From contig NC_008392.1 of assembly GCF_000203915.1 (NCBI RefSeq), forward strand, positions 186,001-250,000: 64,000 nucleotides of DNA, written 5' to 3'. Below, piece after piece: positions 26,005 through 35,334 of the stretch (positions are counted from its first letter, which is position 1; every line of letters begins with the position of its first letter). The position numbers and the translations under genes were made by a program. The stretch is from Burkholderia ambifaria AMMD (GTDB taxonomy: Bacteria; Pseudomonadota; Gammaproteobacteria; Burkholderiales; Burkholderiaceae). Under the pieces are notes generated by a model. That model was not told the origin of the DNA. It saw only the letters and a list, made by a program, of their open reading frames with translations, and searched no databases.

Positions 26005-26153
26005 TTCGGTCCTGACTAGGTCGGTAGCTGATATCTATCGACAACACTCGAGCAAACCGATTCATTCCGTGCCGGCGCGCGGATTCCATGTGCGAGACGT
26101 GCCGCGAGCGCAACGCGTTGCGACCTCCGGCACGGTCAGCACCACGGCACCAC

Positions 26154-29100
26154 TCACTGCGTCGGGTCTTTCAACTCGATCAGCAGATCCTTCGCCGCGA
26201 CCCGCTCACCCGGCTTCACGTGCACGGCCGCGATCTCGCAGTCCCGCTCCGCCGCGATGTGGGTTTCCATCTTCATCGCCTCGAGCGCGAGCAGCGTCGT
26301 GCCGGCCGTCACGCGCTGCCCCGGCTGCACGGCGACCGTCACCACCGAGCCCGGCATCGGCGCGGCGACATGCAGCGGATTTGCCGCATCCGCACGCTGC
26401 AGACCATGGCGCTCCTTGCCCGCCTGCACGACCGTCTTCTGCTCGACGAGCGCGGAACGCGACTGGCCGTTCAGCTCGAACAGCACCTTCACGATGCCGT
26501 CCTGCGCATCGGCGTGCTGGCCCTGCAGCGACACGAGCAGCGTCTTGCCCGGCTCGATGTCGATCGCCACTTCCTCCTGCGGCTGCAGCCCGTACAGGAA
26601 CGCCGGGGTCGGCACCACCGACGTGTCGCTGTACGCGCGAACGTGCGCGTAGTAGTCGACCGTCTGCTTCGGATACATCAGATAGGAAGCGAGCTGCCGA
26701 TCGTCGAGTGGCTGCTCGCACGCGGCCTCGGCCTGCGTGCGTACCGCGTCGAGATCGACCGGCGGAATCTGGTCGCCGGGACGATACGGCGCCGGCGGCT
26801 CGCTCTTGAGCACCTTGCGCGACAGCTCCGCCGGGAAGCCGTCCGGCGGGAAGCCCAGCTCGCCCTTGAACAGCGACACGACCGACTCGGGGAACGCGAG
26901 GTCCTTGTCCGGGTTGCGCACGTCGTCCACGCTCAGGTCGTTCGCGACCATCATCAGCGCCATGTCGCCGACCACCTTCGACGTCGGCGTGACCTTCACG
27001 ATGTCGCCGAACAGGCGGTTCACGTCCGCATACGCGCGCGACACCTCCGTCCAGCGATGATCGATGCCGAGCGAGCGTGCCTGCTCGCGCAGGTTCGTGT
27101 ACTGGCCGCCTGGCATCTCGTGCCGATAGACGTCGGCCGTGCCCGCGCGGATCTCTGATTCGAACGGCGCGTAATAGCGGCGCACGCCTTCCCAATACAT
27201 CGACGCTTCGTGCAGGCGATCCGCGTCGAGCCCGGGATCGCGCTCGCCGCCGGCCAGCGCGGCCGCGATGCTCGACAGGTTCGGCTGCGACGTGAGGCCG
27301 CTCATCGCGTCGAGCGCGCCGTCCACCGCGTCGCACCCTGCTTCGACCGCCGCGAGCACCGACGCCGCGGCGATCCCGCTCGTGTCGTGCGTATGGAAAT
27401 GCACGGGCAGCCCGGTTTCCTCCTTCAGCGCCTTCACGAGCGTCGCCACCGCCTTCGGGCGGCAGATGCCGGCCATGTCCTTGATGCCGAGCACATGCAC
27501 GCCGGCCTGCTGCAATTCGCGTGCGATGCCGACGTAATACTTGAGGTCGTATTTCGAACGCGACGTATCGAACAGGTCGCCGGTGTAGCAGATCGCGCCT
27601 TCGCACAGCATCCCGCTTTCGCCGACCGCGTCGATCGCCACGCGCATGTTGCGCACCCAGTTCAGCGAGTCGAACACGCGGAACACATCGACGCCCGCGC
27701 TTGCGGCCTGCTGCACGAAGAAGCGCACGACGTTGTCCGCGTAGTTCGTGTAGCCGACCGCGTTCGAGCCGCGCAGCAGCATCTGGAACAGGATGTTAGG
27801 CACGCGTTCGCGCAGCAGCGCGAGGCGCTCCCACGGGTCTTCCTTCAGGAAGCGCAGCGCGACGTCGAACGTCGCGCCGCCCCAGCATTCGAGCGAGAAC
27901 AGCTGCGACAGCTCGCGCGCGTAGAACGGCGCGATCGGCAGCATGTCGGCCGTGCGCATGCGCGTCGCGAACAGCGACTGGTGCGCGTCGCGCATCGTCG
28001 TGTCGGTCATCAGCACCTGCTTCTGGTCGAGCATCCAGCGCGCGAACTTCTCGGGCCCAAGCTCGCGCAGGCGATCGCGCGTGCCGGCCGGAATCGCCAC
28101 GGCCGTATCGATCTTCGGCAGCACCGGTTTGGGCAACGGCAACGCCGGCAGCGCGCGACCGTTCATCTCCGCGTTGCCGTTCACGTTCAGTTCGCCGAGA
28201 TAGCGCAGCAGCTTCGTCGCGCGATCGCCGCGCTTCGCGAATGCGAGCAGCTCCGGCGTCTTGTCGATGAAGCGCGTCGTCACGTCGCCCGCGATGAAGG
28301 CCGGATGATTGATCACGTTCTCGAGGAACTGCAGGTTCGACGTGACGCCGCGAATCCGGAACTCGCGCAGCGCGCGATCCATCCGGTGAATCGATTCGGC
28401 CGCCGTCGGCGCCCACGTCGTCACCTTCACGAGCAGCGAGTCGTAGTACGGCGTGATCACCGCGCCGCCGTAGGCCGTGCCGGCATCGAGCCGCACGCCG
28501 AAGCCGGCCGCACTGCGGTACGCGGTGAGCCGCCCGTAATCAGGCAGGAAGTCGTTCTCCGGATCCTCGGTCGTGATCCGGCATTGCAGCGCGTTGCCGT
28601 TCAGCGGAATCGCCTGCTGTTCCGGCACGCCGGCCGCGCGCGCGACGAGCGCGCCGTCGCCGCTCGTCGTGTCCTCCGCCAGGCCGATCCGTCCGCCTTC
28701 GGTGATGCGGATCTGCGCCTTCACGATGTCGATCCCGGTGACCATCTCGGTCACCGTGTGCTCGACCTGGATACGCGGATTCACCTCGATGAAGTAGAAC
28801 TGGCCGGTGTCGGCGTCCATCAGGAATTCGACGGTGCCTGCGTGCGTATAGCCCACCGCGCGCATCAGGCGCAGCGCGGACTCGCACAGTGCGTGCCGGC
28901 TTTCGCGATCGAGATACGGCGCGGGTGCGCGTTCGACGACCTTCTGGTTGCGCCGCTGCACCGTGCAGTCGCGCTCGTACAGATGCACGACCGTGCCGTG
29001 CAGATCGCCGAGCACCTGCACCTCGACGTGCCGCGCATTGCGCACGAGCTTCTCGACATACACCTCGTCGTTGCCGAACGCGGCCAAGGCCTCGCGGCGC

Positions 29101-29675
29101 GCGACGGGCAGCAGCGTTTCGAGATCCTGAGCATTTTCCAGCACGCGCATCCCGCGTCCGCCGCCGCCCCAGCTCGCCTTCAGCATCAGCGGATAGCCGA
29201 CTTCCGCGGCCAGCACCTTGCACGCGTCGAGATCGTCCGGCAGCGGCGCGGTCGCGGGCATCACGGGCACGCCGGCGGCGATCGCCGCATTGCGCGCGGC
29301 CACCTTGTTGCCGAGCGTGCGCATCACGTCGGGCGACGGGCCGATCCAGCGGATGCCGGCGTCGATCACGGCCTGTGCGAAATCGGGGTTCTCGGACAGG
29401 AAGCCATAGCCGGGATGGATCGCGTCCACCTTCGCCTGCCGCGCGACGCGCAGGATGTCGTCGATGTCGAGATACGCGGCGAGCGGCTTCTTGCCCTCGC
29501 CGATCAGGTAGCTCTCGTCCGCCTTGAAGCGATGCAGCGCCAGGCGGTCTTCCTTCGAATAGATCGCGACCGTGCGGATGTTCAGCTCGGCGGCGGCACG
29601 CATCACGCGGATCGAGATTTCCGAGCGGTTCGCGATCAGGATGGACTGGATGGGGGTAAGCATCACGGCAGCCAT
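26154..29675 (-). CDS. pyc: Pyruvate carboxylase
   Basis: A 1173-residue biotin enzyme with the full single-chain architecture. The biotin carboxylase domain (about 5-460) begins with IQSILIANRSEISIRVMRAA and has the ATP-grasp loop WGGGGRGMRVLE and EVNPRIQVEHTVTE. The carboxyltransferase domain (about 540-810) has TTMRDAHQSLFATRMR and LECWGGATFDVALRFL. The tetramerisation/PYC_OADA region and C-terminal biotinyl domain follow, with K1135 in EAMKMETH as the biotin site. It makes oxaloacetate from pyruvate, bicarbonate and ATP, an anaplerotic step. The start is ATG at 29675 or the ATG four codons later at 29663; neither has a strong ribosome binding site. Confidence 0.95.
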   Translation of the reverse strand: MAAVMLTPIQSILIANRSEISIRVMRAAAELNIRTVAIYSKEDRLALHRFKADESYLIGEGKKPLAAYLDIDDILRVARQAKVDAIHPGYGFLSENPDFAQAVIDAGIRWIGPSPDVMRTLGNKVAARNAAIAAGVPVMPATAPLPDDLDACKVLAAEVGYPLMLKASWGGGGRGMRVLENAQDLETLLPVARREALAAFGNDEVYVEKLVRNARHVEVQVLGDLHGTVVHLYERDCTVQRRNQKVVERAPAPYLDRESRHALCESALRLMRAVGYTHAGTVEFLMDADTGQFYFIEVNPRIQVEHTVTEMVTGIDIVKAQIRITEGGRIGLAEDTTSGDGALVARAAGVPEQQAIPLNGNALQCRITTEDPENDFLPDYGRLTAYRSAAGFGVRLDAGTAYGGAVITPYYDSLLVKVTTWAPTAAESIHRMDRALREFRIRGVTSNLQFLENVINHPAFIAGDVTTRFIDKTPELLAFAKRGDRATKLLRYLGELNVNGNAEMNGRALPALPLPKPVLPKIDTAVAIPAGTRDRLRELGPEKFARWMLDQKQVLMTDTTMRDAHQSLFATRMRTADMLPIAPFYARELSQLFSLECWGGATFDVALRFLKEDPWERLALLRERVPNILFQMLLRGSNAVGYTNYADNVVRFFVQQAASAGVDVFRVFDSLNWVRNMRVAIDAVGESGMLCEGAICYTGDLFDTSRSKYDLKYYVGIARELQQAGVHVLGIKDMAGICRPKAVATLVKALKEETGLPVHFHTHDTSGIAAASVLAAVEAGCDAVDGALDAMSGLTSQPNLSSIAAALAGGERDPGLDADRLHEASMYWEGVRRYYAPFESEIRAGTADVYRHEMPGGQYTNLREQARSLGIDHRWTEVSRAYADVNRLFGDIVKVTPTSKVVGDMALMMVANDLSVDDVRNPDKDLAFPESVVSLFKGELGFPPDGFPAELSRKVLKSEPPAPYRPGDQIPPVDLDAVRTQAEAACEQPLDDRQLASYLMYPKQTVDYYAHVRAYSDTSVVPTPAFLYGLQPQEEVAIDIEPGKTLLVSLQGQHADAQDGIVKVLFELNGQSRSALVEQKTVVQAGKERHGLQRADAANPLHVAAPMPGSVVTVAVQPGQRVTAGTTLLALEAMKMETHIAAERDCEIAAVHVKPGERVAAKDLLIELKDPTQ

Positions 29676-30020
29676 GGATAGTGAAGGGTTGAATTGAACG
29701 CGCCGATGTGCCGTCCGCCACGCGCACCACGTGCACGCGTCGCCGGTCGGCATGCGGAGCTTCGCATCGGTCGTTCGCGGCGGCATCGTCCCGGCTTTCG
29801 CCAGCCAACATGTTCGCCATATCGCGCGACAGCCGCTATCGACATCGCGACGGCGAATAGCATCCAGCCGACCAGCAGGAAATAAGGGACCGGCTCACGG
29901 GCCGCTCGACCGGCCGGTTCATTTCACTCGGAAAGACCGGTCAACTAATAGACATCGATGGAGACTGTCGCTCGTCGATGCAAACGGCACGCCCCATCGA
30001 ATACCCGACGGACCGGTCGG
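29676..30020. other. pyc upstream region with repeated GACCGGTC-like palindromes
   Basis: 345 bp with no gene. Three palindromes of the same flavour occur: ACCGGCCGGT (29909-29918), GACCGGTC (29935-29942) and GACCGGTC (30011-30018, at the LysR stop). They could be sites for a regulator acting on pyc, whose promoter must be in this interval. In GC-rich DNA short GC palindromes also occur by chance. Confidence 0.35.
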
Positions 30021-31022
30021 TCATTGCTCGCCCTCGACGCCGGCATCGAGCCAGCCGCGCATCATCACACCGACCTCGTCGTTCAGCCACTGCCGGAACT
30101 GCTGATATTCGGGGCGCGGCTGCGCATTCCGGTGCGTGATCAGATAGTGATGGCGATCGCGAAACACCAGCACGTCCTGTACCGGCCGCATCAGGATGCC
30201 CTGGTCGATCTGCCGGTGCACGAGGTGATGCCAGCCCAGCAGCGTGCCCTCGCCGGCCTCGGCCTGCGCGACGAGCAGCCGGTAGTCGTTGCTTTCCAGA
30301 TACTTGTTCTCGGTCAGCGTGTCGGTGCCGTCGCCCTGCTGGAACCAGTTGCGCCACACGCGCCAGTCGACGTGCTCGCACACCTGCGCGCGGCCGAGCA
30401 TCGACAGGTTCAGGGTGGGACGCGACAGCAGGTCCAGCGGCTTCAGCGACCGGCCATGAAAGTGACGTTCGTGAAACGCGGGGCTGCACACCGGATACAC
30501 GATGTCGTGAAACATCGGCTCGACGTCGAACTCGGGCTCGCGCGGCGGGTTCTTCGTGATGATCACGTCGGGCTCGATGAGCCCGTCGAGTTCCATGAAG
30601 TGCTCGGTGACGATCAGGTTCAACCGGATATCCGGAAACCGCTCGCGAAAGGCCGGCAACCGCGACGACAGCCACAGCGCCGAGAACGTGTGCGACACGC
30701 AGATCATCAGCGCGTGCTTGTCGGTGCGGCGCACCGCCTCCGCCGCCTCGGCGATGTTCATGATCGACAGGTACGACGCGTTGTAGAGAATCCGCCCGGC
30801 ATCCGTCAGCGCGATATGTCGGCCGGTGCGCTCGAACAGAGCAACGTCGAGCGAATCCTCGAGTTCCTTGATCTGCCGGCTGACCGCGGCCTGCGTCACG
30901 CACAGCACCTCGGCCGCCTGCGTGAAGCTCTCGTAGCGCGCCGCCGTCACGAAACACCGCAGCGCCCGAAGCGACGGCATCTGCGCGAGGAGTCGGTCTG
31001 CAAACAATTGCTTCTTCAACAT
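30021..31022 (-). CDS. LysR family transcriptional regulator (GcvA-like)
   Basis: A 333-residue LysR protein. The N-terminal winged helix (about 14-75) reads PSLRALRCFVTAARYESFTQ ... VSRQIKELEDSL, the GcvA/AmpR-like form. A periplasmic-binding-protein-like effector domain follows (about 100-310). It is the last gene on the minus strand after the catabolic/transport island (31440-39958), with 417 bp between, and is the best candidate regulator of that island. The start ATG at 31022 is preferred over 31037 because GAGAGTGAAAGCC precedes it. A strong hairpin at 31077-31101 lies in its leader. Confidence 0.88.
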   Translation of the reverse strand: MLKKQLFADRLLAQMPSLRALRCFVTAARYESFTQAAEVLCVTQAAVSRQIKELEDSLDVALFERTGRHIALTDAGRILYNASYLSIMNIAEAAEAVRRTDKHALMICVSHTFSALWLSSRLPAFRERFPDIRLNLIVTEHFMELDGLIEPDVIITKNPPREPEFDVEPMFHDIVYPVCSPAFHERHFHGRSLKPLDLLSRPTLNLSMLGRAQVCEHVDWRVWRNWFQQGDGTDTLTENKYLESNDYRLLVAQAEAGEGTLLGWHHLVHRQIDQGILMRPVQDVLVFRDRHHYLITHRNAQPRPEYQQFRQWLNDEVGVMMRGWLDAGVEGEQ

Positions 31023-31076
31023 GGCTTTCACTCTCAAAACGGAGGCCGGACGCGGCGCCGGAGAACCCGTCGTCCG

Positions 31077-31101
31077 CGGCCCGCCGGTTGCCGGCGGGCC
31101 G
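31077..31101. terminator. GC hairpin between aldehyde dehydrogenase and LysR genes
   Basis: CGGCCCGCCGG (31077-31087) and CCGGCGGGCCG (31091-31101) pair perfectly around a 3-nt loop. It could end or attenuate minus-strand transcription from the aldehyde dehydrogenase gene. There is no T tract on either side, so it is not a canonical intrinsic terminator; a leader structure for LysR is equally possible. The rest of 31102-31439 shows no gene. Confidence 0.4.
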
Positions 31102-31439
31102 TGTCATCGCAAACCTTTCAATTGTCAGAATAGTGCGGCTTGCGAGTCAGCCGGGCGGCTGGCGACGGTGGGCACCGCCGAAGCGGTGTCGCGATGACGC
31201 TATTGTCGATCGATTGTGCACCGCATCGCCATTATCGGAAGCGATGATGGGGAGCGCAACGCGGGCGGCGGACCGGCATGCTCCGACCGCGCCGCTCGCG
31301 CACCGCGCATTTGCGCAGCGCACCAGATACCGTGCAAGGGCCGCCATCTCAGGATGCCGGGCCGTTGGTTGACATGCCGCAGCTTGCGCCGGCCGGGGCC
31401 GCACGGACCCGGCATGCCGCGCTGCCGCGGCGCGCGCGC

Positions 31440-32933
31440 TCAGTCAAGCTTCAGCCAAGTGGTCTTCAGCTCGCAATATTGATCGTGCGCGTAGACCGAC
31501 TTGTCGCGCCCGCCGAACCCCGACTGCTTGAAGCCGCCGAACGGCGTCGACAGGTCGCCTTCGCCGAAGCAGTTCACCGTGACCGTGCCCGCGCGAATCC
31601 GCGCGGCGACCTTGTGCGCGCTGTTCACGTTGTCGGTCCACAGCGACGCGGCCAGCCCGTAGCACGTATCGTTGGCGATCCGCACCGCATCGTCGACGTC
31701 GTCGTATTCGATGACGCAGACGACCGGCCCGAACACCTCGTCGCGCGCGATGCTCATCTCCGGCGTCACCTGATCGAAGATCGTCGGTTCGACGAACCAG
31801 CCGCCCGTCTCGGCGAGGATCGCGCGTCCGCCGCACACCACGCGTGCGCCTTCCGCCTTCGCCTTCTCGATATGGCCGAGCACCTTCTCGTAGTGCTTCT
31901 GCTCGATCAGCGCGCCGAGCTTCACGTCCGGGTCGAGCGGATCGCCGGTCTTCCACCCGGCGAGCACGGCCTGCACCTTCTCCAGCAGTTCCGCCTTCCG
32001 GCTCGATGGAACGAGGATTCGCGAGCCGGCGCTGCAGTTCTCGCCCATGTTCCAGAACGCGGCCGCGACGGCCTGTTCCGCCACCGCATCGAGGTTCGCG
32101 ACGTCCGGCAGGATGACCTGCGGATTCTTGCCGCCGCACTCGAGCACGACGCGCTTCAGGTTGGTGTCGGCCGAGTAGTGCAGGAACCGCTTGCCGGTCG
32201 CGGTCGAGCCGGTGAACGCGACGAGATCGACGTCCGGATGGCGGCCGATCGCCTCGCCGGCCTCACTGCCGAAGCCGGTGACGACGCTGAACACGCCCGG
32301 CGGCACGCCGGCCTCCAGCGCGAGATCGGCGATCCGCAGCGTCGACAGCGACGTCTGTTCGGCCGGCTTCACGACCACGCTGTTGCCGACCGACAGCGCG
32401 GGGCCGATTTTCCATGCGAGCATCAGCGCGGGGAAATTCCACGGCAGCACGGCACCGACGACGCCGATCGGCTCGCGCGTAATCATGCTCACGACGCCCG
32501 CGCCGGACGGCGACAACGCGTCGTAGCGCTTGTCGGTCACTTCCGCGTGCCAGCGAATGCACGCGGCCGACTCGGGAATGTCGAGCCCCAGGCATTCGCC
32601 GATCGGCTTGCCGGCTTCCAGCGCCTCGAGTAGCGCGAGTTCCTCAGCATGCTCCTCGATCAGTTGTGCGACGCGCAGCAGCACCGCCTTGCGGTGCGCA
32701 GGCGCGGCCTTCGACCAGACACCCGATTCGAACGCGTCGCGCGCGGCCGCGACCGCCCGGTCGACGTCCCGCTCGTTGCATCGCGCCACCTCGGCGAGCA
32801 CCTTGCCGGTTGCGGGGTTGAGCGTGGCGAACGTCTCGCCCGACGCCGCCGCGCCGCGTTGCCCCGCGATGAACGCGCGACCGTCGAGCGACAACGCGTT
32901 CGCCTTCTGTTTCCAGTCCTGATGGTTCGTCAT
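31440..32933 (-). CDS. Aldehyde dehydrogenase (PuuC-like)
   Basis: A 497-residue NAD(P)-dependent aldehyde dehydrogenase. The cofactor region has PWNFPALMLAWK (around 164-175) and FTGSTATGK (240-248). The catalytic pair is E265 (LECGGKNPQ) and C300 (MGENCSAGSR). Closest by eye to the gamma-glutamyl-gamma-aminobutyraldehyde / betaine-aldehyde-like group. It begins 16 bp after the FAD oxidoreductase gene (ribosome binding site GAGGAAACGAC), so it probably oxidises the aldehyde that the oxidoreductase releases from an amine. Exact substrate not deducible. Confidence 0.93.
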   Translation of the reverse strand: MTNHQDWKQKANALSLDGRAFIAGQRGAAASGETFATLNPATGKVLAEVARCNERDVDRAVAAARDAFESGVWSKAAPAHRKAVLLRVAQLIEEHAEELALLEALEAGKPIGECLGLDIPESAACIRWHAEVTDKRYDALSPSGAGVVSMITREPIGVVGAVLPWNFPALMLAWKIGPALSVGNSVVVKPAEQTSLSTLRIADLALEAGVPPGVFSVVTGFGSEAGEAIGRHPDVDLVAFTGSTATGKRFLHYSADTNLKRVVLECGGKNPQVILPDVANLDAVAEQAVAAAFWNMGENCSAGSRILVPSSRKAELLEKVQAVLAGWKTGDPLDPDVKLGALIEQKHYEKVLGHIEKAKAEGARVVCGGRAILAETGGWFVEPTIFDQVTPEMSIARDEVFGPVVCVIEYDDVDDAVRIANDTCYGLAASLWTDNVNSAHKVAARIRAGTVTVNCFGEGDLSTPFGGFKQSGFGGRDKSVYAHDQYCELKTTWLKLD

Positions 32934-32949
32934 GTCGTTTCCTCAATAA

Positions 32950-34281
32950 TCAAAGTTCGGCACCGGCCGAAAACTCCTTGGCCCAGATCGTCGCCGACAC
33001 GGCCAGGTCGACGATCGGTCGAACCGGCAGCGGACGCGGATGCGGCTGCTTCAGCAACTGCTGCACGAGACTGTTCGATTCGCCGAGCGCGTACTCGGCG
33101 ATCAGCTTGCCGGCGGACGACCCACGGCTCAGGCCGAGGCCGTTGCAGCCGATCGCTTCGTAGAGGCCGTCGTCGCGCTTGCCGAACAGCGCGCCGTTGT
33201 TGGCGGACAGGCACAGCGGCCCGCCCCACGTATATTCCAGCTCGACGCCGCCGAGCATCGGAAAGCGGCGCTCGAACGAGCGCTGATGCAGATGCCGCGA
33301 CTTCGCGAGATCGGCCTGCGACACCTTCACGTCCGGCCGGAACGCGAAATGGTTGCGCACGCAAATACGATCGTTGCTCAGGCGCCGCACCGTCGTGCCC
33401 ATCGGGTCGGCCGGAATCAGCGCCCACGAACGCGTGCCGCCGAGCTTCGCCACTTCGTCCGGATTCATCGCGCGCGTGAGCGAGGCGAACGTATAGACCG
33501 GCAGCAAGCCGTTCGAATGCATGCCGAAGGTCGCCGCGTACGCATTCGTGCACAGGATCACCTGCTTCGCGACGATCCTGCCGCCGGCGAAATGCAACAC
33601 GCGCGTGTCGCCGCGATGCTCGATGCGCGTCACCGCGCTGAGCTCGAACACCGTCACGTTGTCCGGTTGCGTCGCCGCCAGGCCGCGCATCAGCGCGGCC
33701 GGCTGCGCCGTGCTGCAACCCGGCGTGAACAGCGCGCCCGTATAGAAGTCCGTGCCGGTCACGGCCCGGATCCCGGCCTGATCGAGCCATTCGAACGCTT
33801 CGCCGATGCGCGACAGCCCATCGGCGAAATGCGCGAGCGCGGCCGCGCCCTTCGGGTTGACCGACGCGTGGAATTTGCCGTCGTCGCGCCAGTCGCAATC
33901 GATGCCGAAGCGCCGCACGATCTCGCGCACATAGTCGATCCCGTGCCGCTGAAACCGCACATCGGCGCGATCCTCGTCGATGCTGCGCGAGTAGCTTTCG
34001 CTGCTGATGTCGTGCGGCAGGTCGACGAAGAATCCGGAATTGCGCCCGGCCGTCGTGCGGCCGATCCGGTCGGCCTCCACGAGCGCGACGGACGCACCGG
34101 GCGCCAGCTCCGCGAGCCGGCGCGCCGCGCAAAGCCCGGTGATGCCGCCACCGACCACCACCCAGTCGAACCTGCTGTCGGACGTGACGGTGCGGGCGTC
34201 CTGCGCGGGCGGCACGCTCTCCCACCATCCGTTCACCCCGTCGGGCGCCGGAAACCGCGCGAATTCCAGATTCGGGCCCAT
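32950..34281 (-). CDS. FAD-dependent oxidoreductase (DadA / PuuB-like amine or amino-acid oxidase)
   Basis: A 443-residue DAO-family flavoprotein. The FAD dinucleotide fold is VVVGGGITGLCAARRLAE (around 41-58), followed by VEADRIGRTTAGRNSGFF, the adenine and flavin contact of the glycine/D-amino-acid/polyamine oxidase superfamily. The C-terminal part has WGGPLCLSANNGALFG and the FAD-closing block CNGLGLSRGSSAGKLIAEYA. It likely oxidises a secondary or primary amine to an imine or aldehyde. It lies 6 bp after the DapA-family gene and 16 bp before the aldehyde dehydrogenase gene, a tight catabolic unit. Confidence 0.88.
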   Translation of the reverse strand: MGPNLEFARFPAPDGVNGWWESVPPAQDARTVTSDSRFDWVVVGGGITGLCAARRLAELAPGASVALVEADRIGRTTAGRNSGFFVDLPHDISSESYSRSIDEDRADVRFQRHGIDYVREIVRRFGIDCDWRDDGKFHASVNPKGAAALAHFADGLSRIGEAFEWLDQAGIRAVTGTDFYTGALFTPGCSTAQPAALMRGLAATQPDNVTVFELSAVTRIEHRGDTRVLHFAGGRIVAKQVILCTNAYAATFGMHSNGLLPVYTFASLTRAMNPDEVAKLGGTRSWALIPADPMGTTVRRLSNDRICVRNHFAFRPDVKVSQADLAKSRHLHQRSFERRFPMLGGVELEYTWGGPLCLSANNGALFGKRDDGLYEAIGCNGLGLSRGSSAGKLIAEYALGESNSLVQQLLKQPHPRPLPVRPIVDLAVSATIWAKEFSAGAEL

Positions 34282-34287
34282 GATCGA

Positions 34288-35175
34288 TTACCGGGCGTCG
34301 CGCAGCAGCGGCTTCACGAGCTTCGCGAATGCGTCACGTTCGTCACCCGACAGCGCGCCGAGCGGTGCGCGGGCGACACCGACCGGCAGGCCGGCCAGCT
34401 CGCAGCCGTAACGCACGTACTGAATGAACTTGCCGCTGCGCTCAAGCAGTTCGAGCACCGGCAGCAGTTGCGCCATCAGCTTGCGGCCGGCGGCGAAATC
34501 GCCGCGCTTCACGCACGCGTCGAACAGGTCGGTGTGCGCTTCCGGCAAAAAGTTCGACGCGCCGCCGACCCAGCTGCGCGCACCCCATGCGAAGAACTCG
34601 AGCGCCTGATCGTCCATCCCGCAACTCAGCACGAGCCGGTCGCTGAAATGCGTCGACAGATGATGCAGATGCGCGATATCGCCGGTGCTTTCCTTCATCG
34701 CGACGAAGTTCTTGCGCTCGAGCAACGTCGCGAGAATGTCGTCGCCGATTTCGGTGCCGGTGCGCGCCGGGAAGTTGTACAGCATGATCGGCATGTCCAG
34801 CGCGTCGTCGACCGCGAGCAGGTGCGCGAGCAATTCCTGCTGGGTCGGCTGCGCGTAGTACGGCGCGGCCACCAGCAACGCGTTCAGTCCCGCGCGTTTC
34901 GCCTCGCGGCCGAGCCGCAGCACTTCCTTCGTCGTCGTCGCGTTGATGCCCGCGGTCAGGAACGTCTTGCCGCCGGCCGCGGCGGCGACCGTGTCGAACG
35001 TGTGCGCGCGCTCGTCGAAGCTCAATGCGTAATATTCGCCGGTCGTCCCGCCGATACCGAGACCCGACACCCGGCCCGCGAGATCGGCCGCATGACGGCC
35101 CAGCAATGCATGATCGATTTCGCCGTCCGTGTCGAACGGGGTGACCAGCGGTGTGTGTACGCCCTCAAAGCTCAT
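34288..35175 (-). CDS. Dihydrodipicolinate synthase / N-acetylneuraminate lyase family protein
   Basis: A 295-residue TIM-barrel class I aldolase. Active-site features are GGTTGEYYAL (T44/T45), Y133 and R138 in YNFPARTG, and the Schiff-base K161 in AMKESTGD. These match the family positions. Members act as lyases, hydratases or deaminases on 2-keto acids. In hydroxyproline catabolism, for example, a DapA-family protein is a deaminase working with an FAD oxidase and a semialdehyde dehydrogenase. That comparison fits the neighbours here, but the substrate is not proven and true lysine biosynthesis is unlikely in this context. The start ATG at 35175 has GAGTGAGGAATCGAA upstream. Confidence 0.9.
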   Translation of the reverse strand: MSFEGVHTPLVTPFDTDGEIDHALLGRHAADLAGRVSGLGIGGTTGEYYALSFDERAHTFDTVAAAAGGKTFLTAGINATTTKEVLRLGREAKRAGLNALLVAAPYYAQPTQQELLAHLLAVDDALDMPIMLYNFPARTGTEIGDDILATLLERKNFVAMKESTGDIAHLHHLSTHFSDRLVLSCGMDDQALEFFAWGARSWVGGASNFLPEAHTDLFDACVKRGDFAAGRKLMAQLLPVLELLERSGKFIQYVRYGCELAGLPVGVARAPLGALSGDERDAFAKLVKPLLRDAR

Positions 35176-35334
35176 TTCGATTCCTCACTCAGGTGGATGC
35201 GCCGGGTTCCGCCGTCGAGCGGGAAACCGGCAATTCGACAAAAACGTCGTCGGCGCGTCGCGGCATTCGTGCACCCACGCCGACCGATTCGCTACGTAAT
35301 CCGAACGATGTTGCTAGCCCGGACCGATGCGGTG

